Shown: positions 25,756 through 33,264, counted from the stretch's first letter. The stretch is DNA of 38,670 nucleotides from Chromatiales bacterium (GCA_014762505.1 JABURS010000010.1:1-38670); one strand, 5' to 3'. Numbers and translations are program-made. Notes: a model not told the origin generated them from the sequence alone.

Positions 25756-27052
25756 GGGAATCCTCCGGCGTGGGGTTGTCGGTATCGAGCCGCGGCAGGC
25801 GCCAGGCCAGTGCGCCTGCCGCCAGCTTGAAGAAGATGGGCAGCCCGCCGTAGAGCAGGCCCAGGGCCAGCGAGGGTTCCGGTCCGGCCTCGGGGTCGAG
25901 CCCGGCCAGCGCCAGCAGCGGGAAGGCGATGCCCACGGCCAGGGCCAGGGCGAGCTTGGTGACCATGCCCCAGAGTCCGAACCAGGCGCCGGCCCGGGGG
26001 GCGCCGTCGCGGGCCTGGCGGCGCATGGCGAGGTCGGCCTGGATGGAGGCTGGCAGGGCGAGGTCGGCGCCGAGGCCCAGCCCGGAGACCAGGCAGATGA
26101 CGAGGAACAGGCCGGCATCCCCGGGCCCCAGCCAGGGCACGGCAAGAAAGGCCAGCGAGGCGACCAGCATGGAGGCGGCCCAGGCGCGCGCCTTGTCGAT
26201 GCGCCGGGCGAGCCAGAGCCAGGCCGGCAGGGCCAGTACACCGCTGACGAAATAGGCCGCGAGCAGGCCGCCGGTCCAGCCCGGGGCCTGCAGGTTGTGG
26301 GTGACGAAGAGCAGGAACAGGGTGGCCGGCAGGCCGTTGGCGATGCCGTTGAGGAGATAGGCCAGCAGCAGGCGGCGTCCGTGCGTGTCGCGGCGCAGGG
26401 CCTGGAAGAGGGTGCGCCAGCCCCGCGTGGCGGTGGCCGGGCTGTGCAGGCGGGGCGCCGGCGGGACACGCCAGAGGGCGATGGCCACGGCCAGCGGCAG
26501 CAGCCACCACAGCAGGCCGGCGAACCGGGCCAGCGTGGCCCCTGCGTCCCCGGCGATACCGAATGCGGCGGGCAGGGCCACGGCCGCCAGGGTACCGAGG
26601 ATCATGGCCCCTTCGCGCCAGGCGGCCAGCCGGCTGCGCTGATGATAGCGGTCCGGGCCCTGCGGCAGTTCCGCCCCCCAGGCACCGTAGGGCACGCTGA
26701 TGAGCGTCCAGCCGAGGTAGGCCACCAGCGTCCAGCCGAGCAGGTAGAGCCCGCCCGGGCTGCCGTCCGGGCGAAACAGCGACTCGATGCCGAGCAGCAG
26801 CAGGGGCACGCCCAGGGCGATGAAGGCCTTGCGCCCCAGGGCATGCCCCCGGTCGCTGAGCAGGCCGATGAGCGGGTCGCTCAGCACGTCGAGGCTGCGG
26901 GCGAGCAGCAGCACCAGGCCTACCAGGGCCAGGGGCAGGCCCAGGTCCTCGGCGTAGAAGGTGGGCAGGTAGACATAGAGCGGCAGGCCCAGCAGGGCCA
27001 GGGGCAGGCCCGGCAGGCCGTAGGCGACCAGGACTGTGCCGCGCAGCGCCAT
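25691..27052 (-). CDS. MFS/GPH-family transporter
   Basis: A 453-residue membrane protein with about twelve helices. Features of the glycoside-pentoside-hexuronide (MelB-like) group include RSLDVLSDPLIGLLSDR after helix 2, LISVPYGAWGAELPQGPDRYHQRS and FVTHNLQAPGWTGGLLAAYFVSG in the second half. Transporters of this group occur in light/singlet-oxygen lipid clusters (from memory), but the substrate is unknown; a lipid or lipid precursor is one guess. The last 20 or so residues, proline- and arginine-rich, are encoded over the DUF3833 gene start and may be an unconstrained tail. It begins 6 bp after the Cfa-like stop. Confidence 0.9.
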   Translation of the reverse strand: MALRGTVLVAYGLPGLPLALLGLPLYVYLPTFYAEDLGLPLALVGLVLLLARSLDVLSDPLIGLLSDRGHALGRKAFIALGVPLLLLGIESLFRPDGSPGGLYLLGWTLVAYLGWTLISVPYGAWGAELPQGPDRYHQRSRLAAWREGAMILGTLAAVALPAAFGIAGDAGATLARFAGLLWWLLPLAVAIALWRVPPAPRLHSPATATRGWRTLFQALRRDTHGRRLLLAYLLNGIANGLPATLFLLFVTHNLQAPGWTGGLLAAYFVSGVLALPAWLWLARRIDKARAWAASMLVASLAFLAVPWLGPGDAGLFLVICLVSGLGLGADLALPASIQADLAMRRQARDGAPRAGAWFGLWGMVTKLALALAVGIAFPLLALAGLDPEAGPEPSLALGLLYGGLPIFFKLAAGALAWRLPRLDTDNPTPEDSHAPSTHPGRARRPAAVAPDGL

Positions 27053-27058
27053 GTGGCC

Positions 27059-28297
27059 TCAGTCGCCGGTCCGGGCCAGCGCCACCTGCATGACGTTGGT
27101 GCGGCCCAGGCGGAAGCCGGCCTCGCAGTAGGCGAGGTAGTAGTGCCACAGACGCAGGAAGCGCTCGTCGTAGCCAAGCCCGCGGATGCGGTCCTGCTGT
27201 GCCGTCACCGCCTCGTCCCAGCGGCGCAGGGTGAGGGCGTAGTCGTGGCCGTAGAAGTCGCGCGAGACGGTCTCCAGGCCCACGGCGGCCGCCTCGCGGT
27301 CGAAGGCCGCGACACTGGGCAGCATGCCGCCGGGAAAGATGTAGCGCTGGATGAAGTCCGGCCGGCGGCAGTAGTCGTGATAGCGCGCCTCGTCGATGGT
27401 GATGACCTGCAGGGCCGCGCGACCGCCGGGTTTGAGGCGGTGCGCGAGGGTGTCGAAATAGGTCGGCCAGTAGGCCTCGCCGACGGCCTCGAACATCTCG
27501 ATGGAGACGATGTGGTCGAAGCGCTGGTGCAGGTGGCGGTAGTCCCGCAGCTCCAGACTGACGCGGTCTTCCAGGCCTTCCTCGCGCACCCGGCGCCTGG
27601 CCCAGGCCAGCTGCTCGCGCGACAGGGTGATGCCGGTGACGCGAAAGCCCTGGCGGGCGGCGTGGCAGGCAAAGCCGCCCCAGCCGCAGCCGATCTCGAG
27701 GATGTGGTCGCCGGGACGGGCGTCGAGGCGGTCCAGCATGGTCTGGTACTTGCGTGCCTGGGCCTCGGCCAGCGGTTCGTCGGGGCGGGCGAACACGGCA
27801 GCCGAGTAGGTCATGGTCGGGTCCAGCCACAGCCGGTAGAAGTCGTTGCCGAGGTCGTAGTGGAAGGCGATGTTGCGGCGGCTGCCCGCGAGGCTGTTGG
27901 CGTTGAACAGGTGGCGCAGGCGGTCGGTCAGCCGCGCGGCGAGCCGGCCCTGCGCCAGGCCGGCGAGCTGCGGCTGGTTGAGGGCCAGCAGCTGCAGCGT
28001 ATCGGCCAGGTCGTCGGCCTCCCAGTCGCCGGCCATATAGCCCTCGGCCAGGCCCAGCGCACCGCGCAGCAGGACGCGACGGGTCAATGCCAGCGGTCGG
28101 TTGAGCTGCAGGTGTGCGGTGGGGCCGGGGTGGCGTTCGCCCAGCAGGTGGCGACTGCCGTCCGCAAGGCGCAGGTCCAGCTGTCCGGTCTGGATGCGCG
28201 CCAGGGCCGCCAGCAGGGGGCGGGCGGAAAGCGGGGGTTGTCCGGGGCGCGGGCCGGCCTGTGCCAGGCGCGAGCGGTCGACCTGTTCGTATGACAT
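27059..28297 (-). CDS. Cyclopropane-fatty-acid-synthase-like SAM methyltransferase
   Basis: A 412-residue Cfa-family protein. An N-terminal lipid-binding region (1-115) is followed by NIAFHYDLGNDFYRLWLDP, the SAM motif LEIGCGWGGFACHAA and DFIQRYIFPGGMLPS. It should methylate unsaturated acyl chains of membrane phospholipids. Two residues important in E. coli Cfa are not kept by my alignment: the Cys of YSCAYW is Ala (YSAAVF), and the His of LLHTIGS is Gln (ALQVITID). The Glu of the EMFEAVGE segment is present. This fits the Cfa-like subgroup linked to DUF1365 and FAD oxidoreductase, which may make products other than cyclopropanes. It starts on the DUF1365 stop (ATG/TGA overlap). Confidence 0.92.
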   Translation of the reverse strand: MSYEQVDRSRLAQAGPRPGQPPLSARPLLAALARIQTGQLDLRLADGSRHLLGERHPGPTAHLQLNRPLALTRRVLLRGALGLAEGYMAGDWEADDLADTLQLLALNQPQLAGLAQGRLAARLTDRLRHLFNANSLAGSRRNIAFHYDLGNDFYRLWLDPTMTYSAAVFARPDEPLAEAQARKYQTMLDRLDARPGDHILEIGCGWGGFACHAARQGFRVTGITLSREQLAWARRRVREEGLEDRVSLELRDYRHLHQRFDHIVSIEMFEAVGEAYWPTYFDTLAHRLKPGGRAALQVITIDEARYHDYCRRPDFIQRYIFPGGMLPSVAAFDREAAAVGLETVSRDFYGHDYALTLRRWDEAVTAQQDRIRGLGYDERFLRLWHYYLAYCEAGFRLGRTNVMQVALARTGD

Positions 28298-29079
28298 CAG
28301 CTGATCTCCTGTGCCGGTGGCTCGGGTTTGCGGTGAAAGCGCGCACCCTTGAGCCGGATCTTGAGTGCCTGCCAGTGGATGAGGGCCATGACCTTGAAGG
28401 TGAGAAAGGGAATGGAGATGGCCGCGCGCAGCAGCTCGGCCGTGGTAAAGGGGCGGCGTTCGCCCACCTGGGCGGCGGTCAGCATCAGCGACATCCCGCC
28501 GTCATCCTGCGGCGCGAACTCGCGGATCACCACCTGCAGGGTCTCCTCCGGTTCGCCAAGGCGGAAGTGATAACGCGCCTGCATGCCGATGAAGGGCGAG
28601 ACGTGGAAGTGCTTGTCGCGCTGCTGGCGCACCGGCCAGGCCATGGGCCGACCCTGCTCGTGCAGCAGGTAGCCGTGCTTCTCGCCGAAGGTGTTGCGCA
28701 CCTCGCAGAGCACGGCGCGCAGCTGCCCGTCGCGGCCATGGCAGTACCACAGCGCCAGCGGGTTGAAGACATAGCCCAGCACGCGCGGGAAGCACAGCAG
28801 GGTAATGCGCCCACCCTCGAGGTCGATGCCGTGGTCGGCGAGGATGCGCTCGATCCAGGGGCGCAGCGGCGAGCCGTCGCGCGGGCCGTGATCGCGGTCG
28901 TAGACGGCGAACAGGTTGGGCCGGTTGTGGGCAAACAGCCGGGAGCCGGCCGCCGCCTCGTCCAGCCGGTCGATGTCCAGCAGCAGCGAATAGACCCGGT
29001 AGGCGAAGCGGTAGCGCACCGGAAACAGGCGCCGGTGCATCACCTCGCCGCGGTAGAGGCTGGCGGCCGGGGTGTTCAA
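28297..29079 (-). CDS. DUF1365 protein, probable TTG start
   Basis: A protein of about 260 residues of family DUF1365. Conserved parts: ASLYRGEVMHRRLFPVRYRF near the start, LLLDIDRLDE, LFAHNRPNLFAVYDRDHG, LLCFPRVLGYVFNPLALWYC, GEKHGYLLHEQG and KHFHVSPFIGMQARYHF. Its biochemical activity is unknown, but it is nearly always found between an FAD-dependent oxidoreductase and a Cfa-like gene, as here. TTG 29079 overlaps the stop of the preceding gene (TTGA) and gives the expected N-terminus. ATG 29040 would remove the conserved ASLYRG segment. Confidence 0.88.
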   Translation of the reverse strand: MNTPAASLYRGEVMHRRLFPVRYRFAYRVYSLLLDIDRLDEAAAGSRLFAHNRPNLFAVYDRDHGPRDGSPLRPWIERILADHGIDLEGGRITLLCFPRVLGYVFNPLALWYCHGRDGQLRAVLCEVRNTFGEKHGYLLHEQGRPMAWPVRQQRDKHFHVSPFIGMQARYHFRLGEPEETLQVVIREFAPQDDGGMSLMLTAAQVGERRPFTTAELLRAAISIPFLTFKVMALIHWQALKIRLKGARFHRKPEPPAQEIS

Positions 29080-30404
29080 GAGGCCACCGCCTCGGGCACG
29101 GCGGCCGGCAGGGGGGTGTCCTGCCCGGTCTCGAGCCAGGGCGCCGTGATGCCGAAGCCTTTCTGTACCAGCTCCACCGAGCTGCGCAAGGCATCCTCGT
29201 GAAAGCCGTAGCCGGCATAGCTGCCCGTGAACCACAGCCGGTCGACACCCTGAATACAGCGCAGCTGCTGCTGGGCGCGCAGGGCCTGCAGGTCGAACAC
29301 CGGGTGATGGTAGGTCATCTCCTCGATCACGCTGCCCGTGGCCGGTTCACGCAGGGGATTCAGGCTCACGAACAGGTCCGGCACGCCCGCCTCCAGCCGG
29401 TGCAGGCGGTTCATCCAGTAGCTCACCGAGACGCGGTCGCCGCCGCGTCCGCCCTCGGCCAGGTAGTTCCAGGAGGACCAGACCTTGCGTCGCCGCGGCA
29501 TCAGCCGGGCGTCCGTGTGCAGCAGGGCATGATTGGCCTGGTAGCGGAAGGCGCCGAGCACCGCCGTCTCGGCAATGCTCGGGCGCTCGATCAGGGCCAG
29601 GGCCTCGTCGGCGTGACAGGCCAGCACGATCTCGTCGAAGCGGTGCAGCTTGTCGTCGGCAGTGCGTACCCAGGGACCGGTGTCGGCCCGGCCGACGCGG
29701 ATGGCCGGGCGATCGCTGTGTGCCTCGGGGCCGATGTCATGCAGCAGCCGGTTGACGTACTCGCGCGCGCCGCCGGTGACCGTGCGCCACTGGGGGCGGT
29801 TCTTCAGGTCCAGCAGACCGTGGTTGCGGAAGAACTGCAGGAAGCTGGTGGCCGGGAACTCGGCCATGGTGTGCGTCGGGCAGGACCAGATCGCCGCGGC
29901 CATGGGCAGCAGGTAGTGGTCGCGCAGGCGGCGGCCGAAGCGGCCGCGCCGGAGGTATTCGCCCAGGTTCAGGTGGTCCGCGTCCCCCGTTTCCAGCGAG
30001 CGCTTGGCCAGGCGGTTGAAGCGCAGGATGTCGGCCAGCATGCCCCAGTAGGGCGGGCTGGCCAGCTGGCGGCGCTGGGCGAACAGGGTGTCGAGGCTGG
30101 AACCCGCGTATTCCAGGCGGCCGTCGGCGATGGAGGCGGCGAAGGACATGTCCGTGGCCTGGGTCGGCAGGCCCAGGTGGGCAAACAGGCCGGTGAGGTG
30201 CGGGTAGTTGCGCTCGTTGTACACCACGAAACCGGTATCGATGCCCTGCGGGCCCAGCGGGGTGTCCACGGTCACCGTGTGGGTGTGGCCGCCGAAGTAG
30301 CGGTTGCGCTCGAACAGCGTCACGCGGTGCTCGCGGGCGAGCAGCCAGGCGGCGGACAGGCCGGCGATACCGGCGCCGATGACGGCGATGTGCTTGCGGC
30401 TCAT
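29076..30404 (-). CDS. FAD-dependent oxidoreductase (amine oxidase-like)
   Basis: A 442-residue flavoprotein. The N-terminal Rossmann motif IAVIGAGIAGLSAAWLL, acidic E32 and the GGHTHTV segment bind FAD. The later IDTGFVVYNERNYPHL, WSCPTHTMAEFPATSFLQFF and GVDRLWFTGSYAGYGFHEDAL match the NAD(P)/FAD-binding proteins found with DUF1365 and Cfa-like genes. It probably oxidises or desaturates acyl chains, together with the methyltransferase; related proteins were linked to furan fatty acid synthesis in Rhodobacter (from memory). First gene of the minus operon. ATG 30404 follows AAGGAG; an upstream in-frame start at 30479 lies beyond the promoter and was rejected. Confidence 0.93.
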   Translation of the reverse strand: MSRKHIAVIGAGIAGLSAAWLLAREHRVTLFERNRYFGGHTHTVTVDTPLGPQGIDTGFVVYNERNYPHLTGLFAHLGLPTQATDMSFAASIADGRLEYAGSSLDTLFAQRRQLASPPYWGMLADILRFNRLAKRSLETGDADHLNLGEYLRRGRFGRRLRDHYLLPMAAAIWSCPTHTMAEFPATSFLQFFRNHGLLDLKNRPQWRTVTGGAREYVNRLLHDIGPEAHSDRPAIRVGRADTGPWVRTADDKLHRFDEIVLACHADEALALIERPSIAETAVLGAFRYQANHALLHTDARLMPRRRKVWSSWNYLAEGGRGGDRVSVSYWMNRLHRLEAGVPDLFVSLNPLREPATGSVIEEMTYHHPVFDLQALRAQQQLRCIQGVDRLWFTGSYAGYGFHEDALRSSVELVQKGFGITAPWLETGQDTPLPAAVPEAVAS

Positions 30405-30429
30405 GCGGGACTCCTTTTGCGGTCTGGTA

Positions 30430-30460
30430 ATCTTATACAAGAGTTGTACAATATTGGCAA
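30430..30460 (-). promoter_or_regulatory. Promoter of the lipid operon with CarH-type 11-bp repeat operator
   Basis: On the minus strand TTGCCA (30460-30455), 17-bp spacer, TATAAG (30437-30432), a near-consensus sigma-70 promoter. Within it are two head-to-tail 11-mers, TTGTACAACTC (30451-30441) and TTGTATAAGAT (30440-30430). A bound protein would cover the spacer and -10. Transcription would begin near 30425, about 21 bases before ATG 30404. The element matches 23 of 29 positions with the SDR promoter at 33187-33215. It lies 40 bp from the ATG of the divergent glutathione peroxidase gene, which may be co-controlled. Confidence 0.75.
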
Positions 30461-30499
30461 CCCGCAATCTGCCGGACACCGTCCGGATGGAGAACCGTC

Positions 30500-31045
30500 A
30501 TGCCGATCCGTTACTTTCTGCTGCTCGCCGTGCTGCTGGCCGGTGGCCTGCCCCCGGTCCAGGCCGGCTGCCCCGATACCCTGGATTTCCATCTGCGCCC
30601 GCTGGCCGGGGAGACCCCGGTGCATCTCTGCGAGGCCTATGCCGGCCAGGTGGTGCTGATCGTGAACACGGCCAGCAAGTGCGCCTACACGCCACAGTAC
30701 GAGGGGCTTGAAAAGTTGTACGCTGAGTACAAGGACAGGGGGCTGGTCGTGCTGGGATTCCCCTCCAACGACTTCGGCAACCAGGAGCCGGGCGACGAGG
30801 CGGCCATCCAGGGCTTCTGCCGCATGACCTATGGCGTGCAGTTCCCCATGTTCGAGAAGACCCATGCCGCCGAGCGCAACGCCGACCCGCTCTACCGCCT
30901 GCTCGGCGAGCGGGCCGGGGAGTACCCGCGCTGGAACTTCCACAAGTACCTGCTGGATCGCGAGGGCCGCCTGATCGGCAGTTTCGCCAGCCAGGTGGGT
31001 CCGGAGGACCCACGCCTGCGCCGCGCCATCGAGGAGGCCCTGTGA
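30500..31045 (+). CDS. Periplasmic glutathione peroxidase-family thiol peroxidase
   Basis: A 181-residue protein with a signal peptide (FLLLAVLLAGGLPPVQAG). The GPx motifs are NTASKCAYTPQY (peroxidatic C61, not selenocysteine), FPSNDFGNQEPG (Q95) and RWNFHKYLLDREG (W145, N146). C107 in FCRMTYGVQFPMF is at the position of the resolving Cys of thioredoxin-dependent members. It should reduce hydroperoxides, possibly lipid peroxides, in the periplasm. Ribosome site GGAG precedes ATG 30500. It is divergent from the lipid operon across a 95-bp region holding the TTGTACAA operator, and its stop overlaps the next start. Confidence 0.93.
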   Translation: MPIRYFLLLAVLLAGGLPPVQAGCPDTLDFHLRPLAGETPVHLCEAYAGQVVLIVNTASKCAYTPQYEGLEKLYAEYKDRGLVVLGFPSNDFGNQEPGDEAAIQGFCRMTYGVQFPMFEKTHAAERNADPLYRLLGERAGEYPRWNFHKYLLDREGRLIGSFASQVGPEDPRLRRAIEEAL

Positions 31046-31782
31046 TGACGGATGTCGCAATGAAGGACGCGCTGCAGCGCGAGGCGGGAAAGGCCGAGGT
31101 GGTGGTGTTCCGCTCCGGGCTGACGGATACCCGCGCGCTGGGCGAGTGGCTCACGGCCGCAGGTGTGGCGCATGCCTTTGTCGACATGCCCATGGGGGAG
31201 GCGGGCGAGCGTGCCCGGTTCCACGCGCTGCGGGAGCTGACGGGCTGGCCGATGCTGCCCATGGTGTTTCATAACGGGGACTTCGTCGGCGGGGAGCGGG
31301 AGCTGCGCGCGCGCCTGGCGCCGGCAGATGCATCACGGGCCGAGGCGCCCTGGCCGGGCGTCACGCAGGCCTGGCTGCGGGGGCTGGGCTACGGCGGGCT
31401 CATCCCCTTCGTCGCCGCGGCGGTGGCCCTGGGGGTCTGGCCGGCCGGCCAGGGACTGCTGCTGCCGGCCCTGCTGGGCTACGCGGCGGTGATCCTGTGT
31501 TTTCTCGGTGCCGTGCACTGGGGGCGGGTGCTGGCCGCGCCCGGGCGGTCCGATGCCGTCATCCTTCTGGCCTGGGGTGTCACCCCGTCGATCCTCGCCT
31601 GGTGTGCGCTGCTGCTGCCGGCAGCCTACGGGCTTGCGGCCTTCATCCTGTTATTCGCCCTGGCCCTGGCGGTGGACCATCGCCTGCTCGGCGCCGGCCA
31701 TAGCGCCTACCTCTCCCTGCGCCGTCGCCTCACGGCCGTGGTGGCGGGGGTGCTGGCGGTGGCCTGGCTGCTGGTGGGGTGA
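31045..31782 (+). CDS. DUF3429 membrane protein with N-terminal glutaredoxin-like domain lacking cysteine
   Basis: A 245-residue protein. Residues about 15-92 look like a glutaredoxin fold: VVVFRSGLTDTRALGEWL, then TGWPMLPMVFHNGDFVGG, which resembles the cis-Pro and glutathione-binding segments of monothiol glutaredoxins. The active-site CxxC/CxxS is absent; the domain has no cysteine. Residues about 108-245 are a DUF3429 membrane domain with four to five helices (LGYGGLIPFVAAAVALGVW, YAAVILCFLGAVHWG). ATG 31045 overlaps the peroxidase stop (TGATG); GTG 31042 is an alternative. The pairing suggests a redox or glutathione-related membrane role; no function is assigned. Confidence 0.85.
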   Translation: MTDVAMKDALQREAGKAEVVVFRSGLTDTRALGEWLTAAGVAHAFVDMPMGEAGERARFHALRELTGWPMLPMVFHNGDFVGGERELRARLAPADASRAEAPWPGVTQAWLRGLGYGGLIPFVAAAVALGVWPAGQGLLLPALLGYAAVILCFLGAVHWGRVLAAPGRSDAVILLAWGVTPSILAWCALLLPAAYGLAAFILLFALALAVDHRLLGAGHSAYLSLRRRLTAVVAGVLAVAWLLVG

Positions 31783-31795
31783 AGTCGCGAGTCGC

Positions 31796-31831
31796 GTAGG
31801 AGCGCCTTTTCTCTGTGACCCCTGTGGCTCC
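31796..31831. repeat. Dispersed intergenic repeat (GTAGGAGC plus TTTTCTCTGTG)
   Basis: GTAGGAGCGCC (31796-31806) is joined to TTTTCTCTGTGACCCCTGTG (from 31807). Both parts recur in the intergenic region at 38244-38607. The site lies in the 78-bp gap between convergent genes. The rest of the gap is a pyrimidine-rich stretch without a clear terminator. Confidence 0.7.
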
Positions 31832-31860
31832 CGGTCTTTTACTCCTCTCTCCTTACCGCC

Positions 31861-32250
31861 TCACTCCTCACGCCCCAGACAGATCCCGTCGCGGCAGCGG
31901 CGGGTGTAGCGCCAACGGGCGAAGCGGCGGTAGAGGAGATCGATGAGGGGCAGGAGGTGCAGGGCGCTGACGAGCCGGGCCAGCCAGCGATAGCCCGGCA
32001 GCTCGCGCCAGATGGCGGCGAAGGCCCAGGCACCGCTGACCAGCCGGCCCTCGGCATCCAGGGCGTGCAGCCGGCGCATGGCCTGCTCGGGCGTCACCTC
32101 ATGGGCCTCCAGGGGCGTGGGGTCGGCGGCGATGTCCAGCCAGTGTACGCGGCCGTCGCGGTCGAGACGCCGGTAATGCGCGACTTCGCGCCGGCAGAGG
32201 GGACAGCTGCCGTCGTAGAACATGGTGGTCCGGGTGGCGGGGCGGTTCAT
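31861..32250 (-). CDS. DCC-family thiol-disulfide oxidoreductase (DUF393)
   Basis: A 129-residue protein with the family signature TTMFYDGSCPLCRREV (D13, C16, C19), then LDIAADPTPLEAHEVTPEQA and MRRLHALDAEGRLVSGAWAF. DUF393/DCC proteins have a thioredoxin-like fold and a CxxC; their substrates are mostly unknown. It is translated in overlap with the CarH-like regulator stop (ATGA at 32250-32247), so the two are a coupled pair under the regulator's promoter. Its presence adds to the redox character of the cluster. Confidence 0.9.
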   Translation of the reverse strand: MNRPATRTTMFYDGSCPLCRREVAHYRRLDRDGRVHWLDIAADPTPLEAHEVTPEQAMRRLHALDAEGRLVSGAWAFAAIWRELPGYRWLARLVSALHLLPLIDLLYRRFARWRYTRRCRDGICLGREE

Positions 32251-33188
32251 GTGCGCTCGTCGCGGTTCGCGAAGTGGTCGCGGATGTGGCGAATGGCGGT
32301 GGGGGTGTCGGTGCCCAGCGCCACGGCCCCGGCGCGGGTGATGGCATCGGCCGCGAGCACGGCGCTCTGGCCGCCGACGAAGACCGGGCCGTCCGTGGCC
32401 GCCACCAGGGCGCCCAGGTCGCGGCCGAAGCGGCTGTCCGTCTGGCCGGTCGAGCCGGACAGCAGTACGCCGTCGCAGCCGCTGCGCGGTGCGGCCGCCG
32501 CAAGGTCGTCCAGCGGCATGTCGGCACCCAGGATGACGAAACCCAGACCGTGGGCGCTGGCGGCCAGGCAGAACAGCAGCAGCCCCAGTTCATGGTGCTC
32601 GCCCGGCAGGCAGGCGGCCAGCAGGCGTGGGCGGGGGTTGCGCGTGGCCAGGTGATGCAGGCGCGCGCCGAGCTTGTTGCGCATGTAGGTGCCGAAGAAG
32701 TGCTCCTCGGCGATGCCGCCGGGCTGGTCGCGCCAGCGTTCGCCGAGTTCGCGCAGCAACGGGATGATGAGGTGATCGGTGACCACGTCCACCGGGTACA
32801 GCGACAGGGCCTCGTTGTAGCTGGCGTCCAGGGCCGCCTCGTCGAAGCGGGTAATGGCCCGGAGCATGCGCTCACGATGCGCGCGCCAGGTATCGGGCAG
32901 TCCCTCCTCCTCGACCGGTTCGCTGGCGAGCCGGGCAGGCACCCGGCTGATGGGCACGCCCCGGTTCACCAGGTCGACGACATGATTGATGAGGTCGATG
33001 TCGGCCTGGGTATAGAGGCGATGCCCCTTGGGGGTGCGATGGGGTGCGATCAGGCCGTAGCGACGCTCCCAGGCGCGGAGCGTCACGGCGTTCACACCGG
33101 TCAGCTGGGAGACCGTGCGAATCGGGAACAGGCCTTCCTGCTGCAGGTCGGCCTCGTCCCGGCCAGGGGATGCGGATATCGAGGTCAT
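32247..33188 (-). CDS. MerR-type transcription regulator with cobalamin-binding domain (CarH/LitR-like)
   Basis: A 313-residue regulator. The N-terminal MerR helix-turn-helix (about 21-90) reads FPIRTVSQLTGVNAVTLRAW, then RTPKGHRLYTQADIDLI. The C-terminal part is a B12-binding module with the CarH signature W-x9-EH (W152, E162, H163) in the helical cap and ExHxxG (E197, H199, G202) for the lower cobalt ligand. In CarH/LitR proteins adenosylcobalamin makes a DNA-binding tetramer that light breaks apart. The residue after W152 is Arg, where Thermus CarH has the His that ligates cobalt after light exposure (from memory). ATG 33188 starts the protein close to the HTH; no ribosome site is evident. 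It probably represses itself and the divergent SDR through the operator at 33196-33217. Confidence 0.93.
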   Translation of the reverse strand: MTSISASPGRDEADLQQEGLFPIRTVSQLTGVNAVTLRAWERRYGLIAPHRTPKGHRLYTQADIDLINHVVDLVNRGVPISRVPARLASEPVEEEGLPDTWRAHRERMLRAITRFDEAALDASYNEALSLYPVDVVTDHLIIPLLRELGERWRDQPGGIAEEHFFGTYMRNKLGARLHHLATRNPRPRLLAACLPGEHHELGLLLFCLAASAHGLGFVILGADMPLDDLAAAAPRSGCDGVLLSGSTGQTDSRFGRDLGALVAATDGPVFVGGQSAVLAADAITRAGAVALGTDTPTAIRHIRDHFANRDERT

Positions 33189-33250
33189 GGCAATCTTGTA
33201 CAAGTCTTGTATGATGATTCTATGCCAAAACCATGCAGTCTGTACAACAG
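33187..33250 (+). promoter_or_regulatory. SDR promoter with CarH-type 11-bp repeat operator
   Basis: ATGGCA (33187-33192), 17-bp spacer, TATGAT (33210-33215) form a sigma-70-like promoter for the SDR gene. The spacer and -10 contain the 11-mers TTGTACAAGTC (33196-33206) and TTGTATGATGA (33207-33217). A weaker third unit TTCTATGCCAA follows at 33218, and CTGTACAACAG at 33240 is in the same 11-bp register. The element matches the lipid-operon promoter over 23 of 29 positions. The regulator's own ATG (33188-33186) touches the -35, so its transcript must cross the operator and autoregulation is expected. Confidence 0.72.
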
Positions 33251-33264
33251 CGGGGGAACGAAAC

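Noticed and set aside
25701-28346. Long open frames on both strands across the transporter and Cfa-like genes
   Set aside because: Their translations are low-complexity (Pro/Arg/Gly or Gln/Gly/Val rich), and the minus-strand genes given carry clear family motifs.
33189-33250. MerR-activated promoter with a 19-bp spacer on the minus strand (TTGTAC-N19-TAGAAT)
   Set aside because: The spacing is suggestive, but CarH-type proteins act as repressors on 11-bp repeats, and the match may be accidental because TTGTAC is part of the operator unit.
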